From JAUIIK01 sp963745675 (GTDB lineage: Bacteria; Chloroflexota; Chloroflexia; Thermomicrobiales; CFX8): a stretch of 64,000 nt of DNA. Made by a program: the position numbers and the translations under genes. Below are positions 8,361 through 18,355 of the stretch, piece by piece (the first letter of the stretch is position 1; each line of letters starts with the position of its first letter). The stretch spans positions 62,001 to 126,000 of the forward strand of contig CAVUYM010000012.1 in the NCBI GenBank assembly GCA_963745675.1, in the 5' to 3' direction. The notes under the pieces are model-generated. The model saw only the letters and a list, made by a program, of their open reading frames with translations, was not told the origin of the DNA and made no database searches.

Positions 8361-9067
8361 TTGACCACCACAACGACACTCTATCCGAACGAAACGCTCG
8401 AATACCGGGCAGCTAGAGATAAGCTGCTCGCTGCCGAGATTGAACTCAGGAACAACATCGAACGTGTCGCCCAGATGCGGCGAGGACTGCCGCCGGTCCG
8501 ATCGTAGAGCAGGACTATCAATTCACCGAAGGACCGCACGATCCGGCCCAGGACAGGCCAGCGAAGCTGGTGAAACTCTCGGAGCTGTTCGCCGAGGGAC
8601 GCGACGAGCTCATCGTCATCAACTATATGTATGGCCCTAACGACGACGCGCCCTGTCCGATGTGCACGATGTGGGCCGACGGTTACGACGCGATCGCGCC
8701 GCATGTCGAACGGCGCGCCAACTTCGTCCTCGTCGCCGCAACCGAACTGAGCAATCTGCGAGAGCTGGCACGCTCACGCGGCTGGAAGAATCTGCGGTTA
8801 CTGTCGAGTCACGGCACGAGCTTCAATCGCGATTATCATGTTGAGTCCCAGGATGGCTCGCAATCGCCGGGTGTCATGGTCTTCCGGCGCGACGCGGACG
8901 GTGCTATCCGTCTCTTCCACGCCGCCGAGTTGATGATGAACGAGAAGTACAGCCCGCCACCCGGCGAAGATCCCCGCGGAATCGACCTCTATTCGCCCGT
9001 CTGGCAACTCTTCGACCTGCTGCCCGGTGGCCGTGGCGATGGATATCCGAGTCTCTCCTATGACTAG
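8361..9067 (+). CDS. DUF899 thioredoxin-like protein, frameshifted as sequenced
   Basis: The protein matches the DUF899 family of thioredoxin-fold proteins. The first frame, from a TTG at 8361 after GAAAGGACC, reads TLYPNETLEYRAARDKLLAA and AQMRRGLPP, then hits TAG at 8505. The second frame resumes immediately with VEQDYQFTEGPHDPA and carries VINYMYGPNDDAPCPMCTMW, which has the family's CPMC-type pair, and continues to MVFRRDADG and GRGDGYPSLSYD. Adding one base near 8495-8500 (a GG that should be GGG) restores one 236-residue protein, so a sequencing indel is more likely than inactivation. Its stop overlaps the start of the next AHSA1 gene by eight bases, which supports one operon. Confidence 0.8.
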
Positions 9068-9521
9068 CACTACCCAGATCCCGATGCTCGATATCGATAT
9101 CCGTCATGGCACCTTCGTCCGTGCCAATCCCGAGCAGGTTTGGGAAGCGCTGACGACCGCGAACGGCATCAACAAGTGGTTCACAACCGGTTCCGAATGG
9201 AGCCACGAGCCGGGTACTCCGATGCACTGGCGCTGGAAGAACTGGGCCGTCTACAACATAGACGCCGAGTCGCTCGGCGAGATCCTCGAAGTTGCACCGC
9301 ATCAGCGCTTCGTCTTCAGCTGGGGCAATGGCTCCGGCAAGACTCCCTCTATCGTCACGATGACGTTTGAAGCGCACGAGGGCGGAACCAAGGTCGAGTT
9401 GACCGATGCAGGCTACCCGGACACTCCGGAAGGGCGGCATGCGCTAATGGATTGCGCCTGCGGCTGGGGTGAAGCGCTCACCCTCTGTAAATTTTATGTT
9501 GAGCATGGCTTGACCTACTAG
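9060..9521 (+). CDS. AHSA1/START (SRPBCC) domain protein, single domain
   Basis: The 153-residue protein is a single AHSA1-type SRPBCC domain. It opens LDIDIRHGTFVRANPEQVWE, followed by LTTANGINKWFTTGSEW, the DAESLGEILEVAPHQRFVFS strand and VELTDAGYPDTPEGRHALM, ending in a helix with the conserved GWGEALTLCKFYVEHG. The ATG at 9060 overlaps the end of the DUF899 gene; a GTG 33 bases earlier is possible but starts inside the DUF899 tail. It is the last gene of the regulator operon, giving five AHSA1 units over three genes. The ligand is unknown. Confidence 0.85.
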   Translation: MTSTTQIPMLDIDIRHGTFVRANPEQVWEALTTANGINKWFTTGSEWSHEPGTPMHWRWKNWAVYNIDAESLGEILEVAPHQRFVFSWGNGSGKTPSIVTMTFEAHEGGTKVELTDAGYPDTPEGRHALMDCACGWGEALTLCKFYVEHGLTY

Positions 9522-9578
9522 CCAGCCTCGCCGCCGAATCAGGCAAGTCCGCATAACGTATACTTACGTGTTGTGAAT

Positions 9579-9602
9579 GGCCCGTCCATCATCGGACGGG
9601 CC
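9579..9602 (+). terminator. Hairpin between the AHSA1 operon and typA
   Basis: GGCCCGTCC and GGACGGGCC form a perfect nine-pair stem with a six-base ATCATC loop. It lies 58 bases after the AHSA1 stop and 58 bases before the typA start. No run of T follows, so it may be a Rho-independent-like terminator of the weak type, or a structure in the typA leader. Confidence 0.5.
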
Positions 9603-9659
9603 AAATGCTGTCTGCCGGGATTACGGCGCAGCACCTTTGAATGGAGCCCGAAGATTACA

Positions 9660-11504
9660 GTGACCGCCAACGCCACAACCATCCAGCACACGGCCATACG
9701 CAACATCGCGATCATCGCCCACGTCGACCACGGCAAGACGACGCTCGTTGACGGCTTGCTCAAACAGGCCAACATTTTCCGCGACCCCGACGCCGCCGGC
9801 GAATTGATCATGGACGCGAACGATCTGGAACGCGAGCGCGGCATCACGATCTTGTCGAAGAACGCATCGATCACCTACGACAACGTCAAAATCAACATCA
9901 TCGACACACCAGGTCACGCCGATTTCGGAGGCGAAGTCGAACGTGTCCTGAACATGGCCGACGGCGCGCTCCTGCTCGTTGACGCCGTCGAGGGACCGAT
10001 GCCGCAGACGCGCACGGTGCTGGCCCAGGCCCTGGCGCTGAACCTCAAGCCGATCGTCGTCGTGAATAAAGTCGACCGGCCAATCGCCAGACCGGAAGAG
10101 GTCGTCAAGCGCACCCAGGATCTCTTCCTCGATCTTGCAACCGAGGTCGATCAGCTCGATTTTCCCGTCATTTACACCATCGCCCGCGAAGGCCGCGCCG
10201 GATTCGCCCCCGATCAGCTCCAGCACGACCTGCGCCCGCTGCTCGACACCATCCTCGGCACCGTGCCCTCACCAGCCGTTGACCCGGACGGCCCCTTCCA
10301 GATGCAGATCGCGTCGCTCGGCTACGACCCGCACCGGGGACGTATCGCCATCGGCAGAATTGAACGGGGCGGCATCTCAGTCGGTGAGACGATCGCGCAC
10401 GTTGAGCCGGGCCATGAAGTATCAAACCTCAAGGTGTCGTCGATCCATACCTTTGAAGGACTTTCGCGGCGAGCCGTCGATAGCGCGTCTGCGGGCGACA
10501 TCGTCGCCATCACCGGATTTGCCGACGCGAAGATCGGCGCGACGCTGACCGATCCCAACAATCCTGATTCGCTACCAGCGATTGCCATTCAGGAACCGAC
10601 ATTGAAGCTGACCTTCGGCGTCAACACGTCGCCGCTATCCGGCCGCGAGGGCGATTACTCCACCTCGCGCCAGCTTGGCGAGCGGCTCTACCGAGAACTT
10701 GAGACGAACTACGCGCTACGGATCGAACGCACCGACCAGGCGGATGTCTTCTCCGTCGCCGGGCGTGGCGAGCTGCATCTGTCGATCCTGATCGAGACGA
10801 TGCGCCGTGAGGGTTACGAGTTCGAGGTCTCGCGACCGGAGGTGATCACGAAGGTCATCGATGGCAAGATCTTCGAACCCGTCGAAGAACTCATCATCGA
10901 CACGACCGAAGAATATGTCGGTCCTGCCACCGAACTGGTCGGCAGCCGCCGCGCCCGCATGCTCAATATGGTCAACGATGGCCGGGGCCATGTCCGGCTT
11001 GAATTCGCGATCCCGACCCGTGGGCTGATCGGTCTCCGCAACGCCTTCCTGACCGGCACCAAGGGCAACGGCTCGATGGCTTCGCGCCTGATCGACTACG
11101 AACCATGGCTAGGCGAGATCACTTCCAACCGCTCCGGCGCGCTGGTCGCCTCCGAAGGCGGCACGGCGCTAACCCACGGCATCGCCAACGCTCAGGTACG
11201 CGGTATGACCTTCGTCGAACCGGGCACCCAGGTCTACGAAGGTATGATCGTCGGTTATCACCCGCGCCAGGAAGATCTACCGGTCAACGTCTGCCGGGCC
11301 AAGAAGCTGACCAACATGCGCTCGCAGTCGGCCGATACAGCCGAACGCCTGAGCCCGCCGGTCATCTTCAGCCTCGAGCAAGCGCTCGACTTCCTCTCCG
11401 ACGACGAGCTGCTCGAAGTCACGCCCCAGAACCTGCGCCTCCGCAAGCGTCTGCTCTCCCACAACGACCGCGCCCGCGCCCGTAAACAGGCGTCATCGAG
11501 CTAG
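9660..11504 (+). CDS. typA: GTP-binding protein TypA/BipA
   Basis: This is a translational GTPase of about 614 residues. The G1 loop is IIAHVDHGKTTLVDGLL, G2 is RERGITILSKNASI, G3 is IIDTPGHADFGGEV and G4 is VVNKVDRP, followed by EF-Tu-like domain 2, EF-G-like domains 3 and 5, and the TypA-specific C-terminal part with NDGRGHVRLEFAIPTRGLIG and RAKKLTNMRSQSADTAERL. TypA binds ribosomes and supports 50S assembly and growth in cold or stress. The GTG at 9660 is chosen because it matches the usual family N-terminus (about ten residues before the first strand); an ATG at 9573 would put the upstream hairpin in the coding region. The gene is monocistronic. Confidence 0.95.
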   Translation: MTANATTIQHTAIRNIAIIAHVDHGKTTLVDGLLKQANIFRDPDAAGELIMDANDLERERGITILSKNASITYDNVKINIIDTPGHADFGGEVERVLNMADGALLLVDAVEGPMPQTRTVLAQALALNLKPIVVVNKVDRPIARPEEVVKRTQDLFLDLATEVDQLDFPVIYTIAREGRAGFAPDQLQHDLRPLLDTILGTVPSPAVDPDGPFQMQIASLGYDPHRGRIAIGRIERGGISVGETIAHVEPGHEVSNLKVSSIHTFEGLSRRAVDSASAGDIVAITGFADAKIGATLTDPNNPDSLPAIAIQEPTLKLTFGVNTSPLSGREGDYSTSRQLGERLYRELETNYALRIERTDQADVFSVAGRGELHLSILIETMRREGYEFEVSRPEVITKVIDGKIFEPVEELIIDTTEEYVGPATELVGSRRARMLNMVNDGRGHVRLEFAIPTRGLIGLRNAFLTGTKGNGSMASRLIDYEPWLGEITSNRSGALVASEGGTALTHGIANAQVRGMTFVEPGTQVYEGMIVGYHPRQEDLPVNVCRAKKLTNMRSQSADTAERLSPPVIFSLEQALDFLSDDELLEVTPQNLRLRKRLLSHNDRARARKQASSS

Positions 11505-12437
11505 CCGCTCCGCTTGCCGCCTTTCACTATCTGATGCCTCGTCGATCCGGCGACGGAATCGACCGGGGCTCCTCGTCCGGTGAAATGTTCACGCGAGAGC
11601 GGGTCTCGAAATGTCCGGCGATAACCACCCTTTTCAGCTTATACACGATATTGGACGCAGATTGACAGGCAGCGCTGCCTTGACACCTTCAAGCAAAAGG
11701 GCACAAACTACGGGCATTGTTAGAAGAACATGGGTTGTAGTGGCGCCTCAGCTGCTCTCGTGGCCGGATGCCAGCACCCAATGGCTGGAGAGAATCATGG
11801 CATGGAAGACTGGTTTACATTTCCTCGGCCCCGGACAGTCGGGGCTGCTGGTGGTGATAAAGTGGCCCGGCCTCCTGGTGACATGGGTCCTCAGCTGGAT
11901 AATGGCCCACCCCATTCTGAACTCGGGCCGGTCGAGTTCGTCGTGACAGATCACGCAAAGAAGCTGGACTACGAGCTTGGCTGGGTTCAATCTGACGGCA
12001 CAACTGGCTATGTCTGGGACGTCCCGTCTATTTCTCCTATCTCGTTACCGTCCGAAATGTCGGAAACAAAGCAGTAGTCTTCAGCTTTGAAGGAGGGGCG
12101 AGTCTTAGATGCAATCGAAACATGGTCCGAAGATAACTCATCGTTGCGACGGATTCCCGCCAGCGAATCGTGGCTGCCTCGCTAACCGACGGCAATGAAG
12201 ATATGAGCGTTGGGCGTCGAAGCACTCGAGGGCCAGACGGTCCATGAGCTCGAGCTCCCGATGCCCTGGCGAGGCTCGAAACTCCAGAAGAGAAATCTTC
12301 GGCGTTCTCGCGGAAGCCACGGTCACTTCGTCAGGCGAATTGCGCTTCAGGAAATTTGAGCGAATCGAAGATAGCTAGGCGAAGGACGACGAACTGCGTG
12401 GGACGCCGCCAAAAGCGTACCGGCTCACGGCCCCTCG
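11505..12437. other. Long intergenic region, no recognised gene
   Basis: No convincing gene is seen in 933 bases. A plus-strand frame at 11730-12077 contains FVVTDHAKKLDYELGWVQSD, which looks faintly protein-like, but it has no ribosome site and no recognisable family. Other frames are short and compositionally random. The region may be decayed coding sequence. Confidence 0.35.
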
Positions 12438-12968
12438 CTAGCGAAGCTCTTCGACAGCCGCTTCCAGATGCTCGTCTGCAATAGCGTGGTCGCCCTGCTC
12501 GAGGCGGATGCGGTGTGCGGCGGCGAGGACATCGCTGACGGTTTTGCCGGGTGGTGGGGTGAATTTGTAGACGGCTAGCTCGATGCGGAGGCCGTTGGGG
12601 TCGTGGAAGTAGAGCGAATCCATGAAGCCGCGGTCGATTGAGCCGGTGTTCGGGTAGCCAAGCTCTTCCAGACGCCGGGCGGCGCGGTCGTGCGTCTCGC
12701 GGTCGACGGCGAAGGCCAGGTGGTGGACGTTGCCGATGACCTCCGGGACCTCTTCAGGGTCAGTGACGCGGTCTTCGCGGACGAAGAAGGTCATCAAACG
12801 ACCGTCACCGGGATCGAAGTAGAGATGCGTCTCCTCCGGAACGTCGAGGTTGGGTTGCTCGAAGATGAGCGGCATGCCGAGGATGCCTTCGTAGAAATCG
12901 ATCGTGTCCTGACGGTTGGAGCCAATCAGCGTGATGTGATGAACGCCGGTCGTTGGTATTTCCATCAT
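12438..12968 (-). CDS. VOC family protein, extradiol-dioxygenase-like
   Basis: The 176-residue protein has two beta-alpha-beta-beta-beta modules of the vicinal oxygen chelate fold. Module one opens TTGVHHITLIGSNRQDTIDF and has HLYFDPGDGRLMTFF; module two has VHHLAFAVDRETHDRAARRL and DSLYFHDPNGLRIELAVY. The conserved histidines and the final glutamate (IELA) are in place to bind one divalent metal. Such proteins act as ring-cleaving dioxygenases or glyoxalases; the substrate is not evident. The start is the ATG preceded by AAGGGGAATC. A 97-base inverted-repeat element lies directly upstream, so its promoter must lie within or beyond it. Confidence 0.85.
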   Translation of the reverse strand: MMEIPTTGVHHITLIGSNRQDTIDFYEGILGMPLIFEQPNLDVPEETHLYFDPGDGRLMTFFVREDRVTDPEEVPEVIGNVHHLAFAVDRETHDRAARRLEELGYPNTGSIDRGFMDSLYFHDPNGLRIELAVYKFTPPPGKTVSDVLAAAHRIRLEQGDHAIADEHLEAAVEELR

Positions 12969-13008
12969 GATTCCCCTTATCGATTGCTTACCCGGAACGG
13001 CAACCTCG

Positions 13009-13105
13009 GTAGAGACGTGCCGTTGGCGCGTCTTGGTTTTAGTTTCGGCCAGTCCCTGATAGATGGTGATATTGAGACCGAGACGCGCCGACGGCACGTC
13101 TCTAC
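13009..13105. repeat. 97-base inverted repeat, GTAGAGACGTGCC family (copy 1)
   Basis: The arms are GTAGAGACGTGCCGTTGGCG (continuing CGTCT) on the left and their near-perfect complement, ending GGCACGTCTCTAC, on the right. They enclose an unrelated interior of about 47 bases. Copies of the same length and arms lie at 23216-23312 and 56808-56907. This one sits between the VOC gene and a GNAT gene on the same strand. Confidence 0.9.
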
Positions 13106-13131
13106 GATAGTCGCAACCACACCCTTCGGTG

Positions 13132-13738
13132 TTAGCCCCTGCGCTTCAACAGCGGAATGCCCAGCAATTTCGCAGCTTCGGATGCTCTGTTGGCCGCACT
13201 GCCGCTAGCGACGAAGATCGGCCCACGACTCTCGACGGCGTAGACCTCGCCGACCGTTCGAAATCCTGTCTTGAGAATACCGCGGCTGGAAGCGATGTTA
13301 TCCAGATCGTGGCCAACCCAGAATCGCTCGACTCCGGTCTCGTGCTCAATGAATGCTCGCAGCAACGCCGGGTAGATCCCTCGCCCCCGATAAGCTGGTA
13401 ATGTCACGAAATCCCAGAGATAGCGGTTGCCCGTTGGCAACTGGAAATCCAGCCCGAGTTCGCCGATTTCAACTCTGCCGGCTGAGGACCAGCCAATAGC
13501 AGCAGGTTGGCCCTCGATCAGGCCGATGACGACCCGGTTGCGGCCTTCAATTCGCCGCTCGATCTCGGACTCGGTCAGGCCGCCGATCGCCTTCACGATT
13601 GAGACATCTGGTTCAAAGTCGATCGTCAGACCCCTCCGTAATCCGACGATCGGGCAGCACATCACCACGCCACCAGGCATAGAAGAGCCCGACAGGATCA
13701 TCGGGGAGCATATCGAGGCTGATACCGCTCTCACTCAC
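13132..13738 (-). CDS. GNAT family N-acetyltransferase, frameshifted as sequenced
   Basis: The protein is a GNAT acetyltransferase of a type common in this phylum. The N-terminus, MLPDDPVGLFYAWWRGDVLP, is in one frame from a GTG at 13738 after AGGAG. The frame then breaks near 13635, and the rest continues in a second frame: LTIDFEPDVSIVKAIGGLTE, then WDFVTLPAYRGRGIYPALLR, which is the acetyl-CoA loop, and SSRGILKTGFRTVGEVYAV at the end. Removing one base from the run of four C at about 13631-13635 (G on the coding strand) restores one continuous protein. The substrate is unknown. The lesion lies at a homopolymer, so a sequencing error is more likely than a pseudogene. Confidence 0.75.
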
Positions 13739-13937
13739 GGGCGCCGTCTCTCCTGAAGCACCGCGTTCGAACCATTTCCGCTGATTGTCGCATTGAACAG
13801 GCATCCTAGCTCTGGACTAGTACCCAAGAACGCGACTCGTCGAGTCGCCCTGTGGTTTCCAAGCCAAACGGCCAAACGGGATGACTATCAGAATCGTAGC
13901 AGCGGAACTGCGGCGAGCGGCGCGGTCCGAGCTATTG

Positions 13938-14382
13938 CTAGCGACGCGACCGGAGGGTGCGGAAGAGCCCGAGCACGAAGAGGATCGCGACGATACCCGC
14001 CATCGTCACAGCGCGAATCGCAATCGCTGAACTATCGGTGATCTGCACGAAGCGGCTGCCAGTCGATGTTATCTCGATGTACCCGACAGGTATGACCTCG
14101 AGCGCGCCACCTCCACCACCGCCTCCGCCACCGCCGGTAGAAGATCCATCGTCGTCGGTAGGACCTTCGCCGCTGCCACCGCCGAAGCCGTAGCGGGACG
14201 ACACCCGACCGACCGGCACAACGGTACAGTCGCCACGCTCGACAGGATCGTCCAAAGATCGCCTCAGCTTTGGCGTGACCGAGCGCCCTGCCAATCGCGT
14301 TATCGGCAATCCGGTCGATGATCGAGCCAGTGTCGCTATATTCATCCTTATGAGCTGTGATTGCGTCGTTGGTCGAGATCAT
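13938..14382 (-). CDS. GerW/YtfJ-like sporulation-family protein, frameshifted as sequenced
   Basis: The first frame, from an ATG preceded by GGGAGG, reads SIIDRIADNAIGRALGHAKA and EAIFG; the second carries PVERGDCTVVPVGRVSSRYG followed by FGGGSGEG, a run of ten glycines and VIPVGYIEITSTGSRFVQIT. The pattern IFG-PVE-x-VVPVxxVxxGFGGG is that of the GerW (YtfJ) family, which is needed for spore germination in Bacillus but also occurs in many non-sporing bacteria. The frame changes near 14250, where one extra base explains the shift. The C-terminus adds a membrane segment, AVTMAGIVAILFVLGLF, and a basic tail, so the protein is probably tail-anchored. In the absence of other sporulation genes a role in spores is not implied. 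Confidence 0.65.
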
Positions 14383-14510
14383 GTCAATCCTCCCTTTTGA
14401 TATGGATAGAGCGTATCAGTGATTGAGACATCGAGCGCCTGGCCGAGCGACTCTACGCTGGTCTGCCGAGTCGCTCGGGTGCTGCAGCCTGCGGCCGAGC
14501 TGATGCAGAC

Positions 14511-15328
14511 TCATCGGGTCCGCTCCAGAGCTTCCAGGTCAGTAGGCGCAACCCCGGCTGTCGCTGGAACGAGGATCGCCAACGCGCCCGGCTCCGCCAC
14601 CGGATCGTCCTTGACGATCAGGACGAACGCCATCGAGACGATCGACGCGAGCATCAATGTAAAGAAGCCCGCAAGCGCGCCGGCGCTACGCCTGGCCGTC
14701 ACGTTACCGCGTAACAGCCCGACAGCTGTCGCCAGCGAAGCCGGGATGACAAAGGCGAAGTCGAGCGTTCGGATGAGCCAGAATGCGGTCGGATGCTCCA
14801 GGTACTCTGTTGAGTATGTTCCCGCCATGACATCGGCGATCTGGCGGCTCCAGGCCAGTCCGACCAAGAGCGCAACCAGCAGGAGGAATCCAGCGGTGAT
14901 CCGGCTCATTCGCCTGGAAAGCGATGGCTCGGCCTGTCTCCCCAGCGCCGCCCACGACGCCACACCGATGGCGATGCCAAGCGCCAGGACAGCGACGAAG
15001 AGCGGGTAGTACTTCTCGTTGTTGCCTTCGTAGCGCGCATAGTCCGGGATCAAGATGAAGCCGAGGAAGGTGTAGCTGGCAAAGGATGCCGAGGCGAGCG
15101 CCAGCAGCGGCGCGAGCCGGTGTCCCCGCAGCCAGAGATACCCGGCGAGCACGAGTACCGGAGCGACGATCAATAGCAGGACGGCGTCGCCGCCGATGGT
15201 CTGGTTCTCCATGTTTGCCGAGAAGCGGTAGTCGATCGTGTCGGTCGCCAGCGGTCCGAGGAGGGCAGTCACAGCGATCCCGAGCCCGAGCAGGAAATCC
15301 CAATGGGGACGATTCGCCGTTCAAACAT
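14511..15328 (-). CDS. Polytopic membrane protein of unknown function
   Basis: The open frame gives about 253 residues with roughly seven hydrophobic segments, including AVLLLIVAPVLVLAGYLWL, FLLLVALLVGLAWS and AGFFTLMLASIVSMAFVLIV. A loop of about 25 residues after the first segments holds a conserved-looking DYRFSANMENQTIGGDAVL. The family is not recognised. The true start is probably an ATG at 15328 with AGGAGG seven bases before it: MFERRIVP in that frame joins WDFLLGLGIAVTALLGPLA in the main frame if the run of four G at 15304-15307 (plus strand) were five. This makes a homopolymer error likely and adds a first membrane segment. A transporter or enzyme role cannot be chosen. Confidence 0.6.
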
Positions 15329-15694
15329 CGCGGAACCTCCTATCCGCCCGGTCGCTATTCTGTTGTTCCTCCTACCCCAGGTCCAACATTAATCGTATCG
15401 AATTCCCGTGCTTTCACCCCATCCAAGCGGGTAGTCCAGACAGCGCTCAGGAACGCAAATGATGGGGACCGCACCCGCGTCTCGTTCTCCCCGGCTGTTC
15501 CGTCATGTTGCGATTCTGTAACTTCGTCCCCCTCCAATTCCCACCTTCGTAACGCTGGCGGGTAGAGACTATGGTTGGGATCGCCGGTTCGCTCGTCGGT
15601 CACAGAGCAGTCCGCTTAGGACCTGGCACCCATAGTTACGAGACAGATGTCTTCCTACCGCCTCAGACCGAGGCTGAATGAAGGAGTAATGAAC

Positions 15695-15973
15695 ATGGCA
15701 GAACAATTTACCGCCGACATGGCGCGCGAGATCGGCGCACAGATCGGGATCGACTGGGACACCTCGCCCTTCGATGTCGAACAGTTCCGGGACGGCATGG
15801 AGGTCGAACTTGAGCACGGCTCGCATGACCCTGAAACCGACGTCACCGGCGACGACCCGCTGTTGACCGGCAAGATCGCCTGGGCGCATCTCAAGGAGTT
15901 CGCCGACTACTACACCCGGCTCGACGCGATGGAAGAAGAAGCCGATAGGGAATGGGAATCAAAGAAAGCATAA
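15695..15973 (+). CDS. DUF5661 family small protein
   Basis: This 92-residue acidic protein matches DUF5661, a family of small bacterial proteins of unknown function. Diagnostic parts are FRDGMEVELEHGSHDPETDV and DPLLTGKIAWAHLKEFADYY followed by TRLDAMEEEA. The ATG at 15695 is eight bases after AAGGAG; an ATG six bases earlier is too close to that site. No signal peptide or membrane segment is present. It is separated from flanking genes by short gaps and probably stands alone. Confidence 0.8.
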   Translation: MAEQFTADMAREIGAQIGIDWDTSPFDVEQFRDGMEVELEHGSHDPETDVTGDDPLLTGKIAWAHLKEFADYYTRLDAMEEEADREWESKKA

Positions 15974-16008
15974 CTGGCGCTGGTAGATAGAGAGCGCATT
16001 GGCGCGCA

Positions 16009-17947
16009 TCAAGGGGCTTCTGGCAGATGACGCTCGAACCAGTCCAGAATGCGCTGTTCGCGATCGATGCGGTGGGCAGGTTCGCTAATGCGATGTCCCT
16101 CGCGCGGATAGCCGACGTACTCGGCCGGAACGCCATGTTTGCGTAGGGCGGTGAACATCTCGAAACCCTGCGTCGGCGGCGTCGTGCGGTCGATCAGTCC
16201 GTTGAGGAATAGCGTCGGCGTCGAGACCCTGTCTGCGTAGCGGATTGGCGACCACTGCAAGTAGAGATCCAGCGTCTCCCAGGGCGTACCGCGCATGCGC
16301 CACTCCCAGACATCGGCTGAATAGCGCGTGCCGTAGACGCTGAGCAGGTTCGCGACGCTGCCGGAGCTGACCGCCGCTTTGAACCTGTCGGTCTGGGTGA
16401 TCGTCCAGTTGGTCTTGTAGCCGCCCCAACTATGGCCGAAGGTCACCAGACGCTCCGGGTCGGCGATGCCTTGATCGATCAGATGATCGACACCGGCCAT
16501 GCAGTCATGGAAGGCCTCGCCGCCGATATCGGCTCGAATCGCTTCAGTGAATTCTGCTCCGTAGCCGGTGCTGCCACGGAAGTTGGGCACGAAGACGGCA
16601 TAGCCCGCCGAAGCCCAGAGCTGTTGCGGTCCACGCCAGCCGAGTCCGTAGTGGGCCGAATGTCCACCGTGGTAGTGCAGCACCAGCGGCACAGCCGTCC
16701 CCTCCTCATAGCCTGCCGGGAGGACGAGAATGCCTTCCAGTTCGGTCCCATCTCTGGCGGTCCAGGTGATGCCGCGCCCGGTTCCGAAGTCATAGCGCTC
16801 AATATCGGGGTTGATCGCGGTCAAGCGCCGTGGAGCCTCGCCATCAACAGCAATCCAGACGTCACCGGGATCGTCGGTCGCCGAACCGACGAAGGCGAGC
16901 ACATCGCCGGTCTCGCTGGATCGCCGCGAACTCGATCCAGAGGTCGCCATCCGTGAGGTCGCGGGCTGAACCGGATTCGAGATCATACTCGATAATGCGC
17001 CGCCGGATGCCCTTGTCTGCAATCGCATAGAGCTTCTGGCCCGAGCCGGACCAGCTGACGTCGTGGAAGGTGCTGGCTCCATCCTGCAGAATCTCTTCGC
17101 GCTGCCCGCCGTCGATGTTCGCCAGATAGAAGGTAGGTGCCGGTGCATTGGTCGAGCCTCGGGCCGCGCTGACGGCCAGCCGCTCGCCGTTCGGAGAGAG
17201 AAAGACGTTGCAGGACGCGCCGGTGAACTCGAAACGTTCGGTTGCGCCGTGACCATCCCTGGAAAATTCGAGATAGCGAAAGCTGTCCGGGCGGGCATAG
17301 CCAGAGATGGTCCTTTCGACGCCGCGCACGAGCTTCCCATCCGGCGACCAGGCCAGGCTGGTCAGCGGTCGCTGCGCTGCGCCAATCTCGACCAACTCCC
17401 GCGATTCGAGGTCGAAGATGCAGAGGCGGATGGCCGGGCCGCCGCGAACGAGCTCGGTGATTTCGGTGTAGTGGACCGGGTCGCCGTTGGGTCGCGGTCC
17501 CTCGACGCTGAGCTCGCCGGGAACGGCCGGATTTTGCCGCAACATCACCGCCATCGAACGCCCATCGGGCGACCAGCAGAAACCACGCCCGCCCGAGATA
17601 TCCCCCGGCACGAAGCCGTCATCGGCCGAGTTCAGCAATTGATCGGGAACGCCCCCGGCAACCGCTACCAGCATGAGCCGATCAACACCGTCATCGCCAG
17701 TCGAGACATAGGCGACTTCTCGGCAGTTCGGAGCTATCGCGGGCAGCCGTTCGTTGCCGCTACCGGTCGTGAGCGGGACAGTCCGGCCGGTATCGACCGC
17801 CGTGCTCCACAGCCGCGTCGAGCGCCTGTTGCGAACCAGATCGTTTTCCTCGACGCCATAGACGACGCGCGACCCATCCGGCGCAATCTCCAGCTCCAGA
17901 ATGCGTCGCAGCGAAACCTCATGCTCCGGCATTGAACTCGACCACAA
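16009..17947 (-). CDS. S9 family (prolyl oligopeptidase-like) peptidase, frameshifted as sequenced
   Basis: The N-terminal part (17947 to about 16915) is a beta-propeller with WD40-like PD40 repeats such as FCWSPDGRSMAVMLRQNPA and SLAWSPDGKLV. The C-terminal part is an alpha/beta hydrolase: VLHYHGGHSAHYGLGWRGP, FVPNFRGSTGYGAEFTEAIR, the nucleophile elbow TFGHSWGGYKTNW, the acid in LFLNGLIDRTTPP and the base in YPREGHRISEPAH. The catalytic triad is complete. The two parts are in different frames, with the change near 16915 between LWIEFAAIQ and ETGDVLAFVGSA. One base change restores about 640 residues, a normal length for acylaminoacyl-peptidase relatives. These enzymes release dipeptides or acyl-amino acids from short peptides. 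The first codon is TTG 17947 or ATG 17932. Confidence 0.8.
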
Positions 17948-18355
17948 CCAGCCCCACCTTCCATCAATCCGCGTCTGCCGGGAAGCTCCCGGACGCAGCC
18001 TGGATCGTTCCCGTCACTATACGAGTAGACATTAGAGCATGGTCACCCACTCCTATACGCTCCCTTCCCGGCTCGCACGCAGTTCAACGCGAGCAGGCGC
18101 GGTAGATGCTCCTCATCGTTGGTCTCGGTGGGGTATTCGCGGCGGTATTGGTGTCTAGATCAGGAGTATTAGCGAAAGGGGTAACGACTGGAGAAGGTGC
18201 TCATCGACGGCACTCTTCCAGCACCCGGTGTCGGAACCCTTCATGCGAAGCTAGCCACTCTCGGATGCTTCACAGGTCCCTGGAACAACCGTTGCTTTCC
18301 CGAAGGAGGTCCGCGCCTTCGGTTTGGACGGGCACGAAGAACGCAGAGACGCCCT
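17948..18355. other. Intergenic region, no recognised gene
   Basis: 408 bases lie between the glycosyltransferase stop and the S9 peptidase start on the minus strand. Short open frames are present but none has protein-like composition or a ribosome site. It should hold the promoter of the S9 peptidase gene. Confidence 0.35.

Noticed and set aside
9579..9602. Treating the hairpin before typA as a riboswitch
   Set aside because: It is a simple stem-loop without conserved ligand-binding bases.
11730..12077. A plus-strand frame of 115 residues with a faintly protein-like segment
   Set aside because: No ribosome site, no family, and it overlaps other equally long frames in a non-coding stretch.
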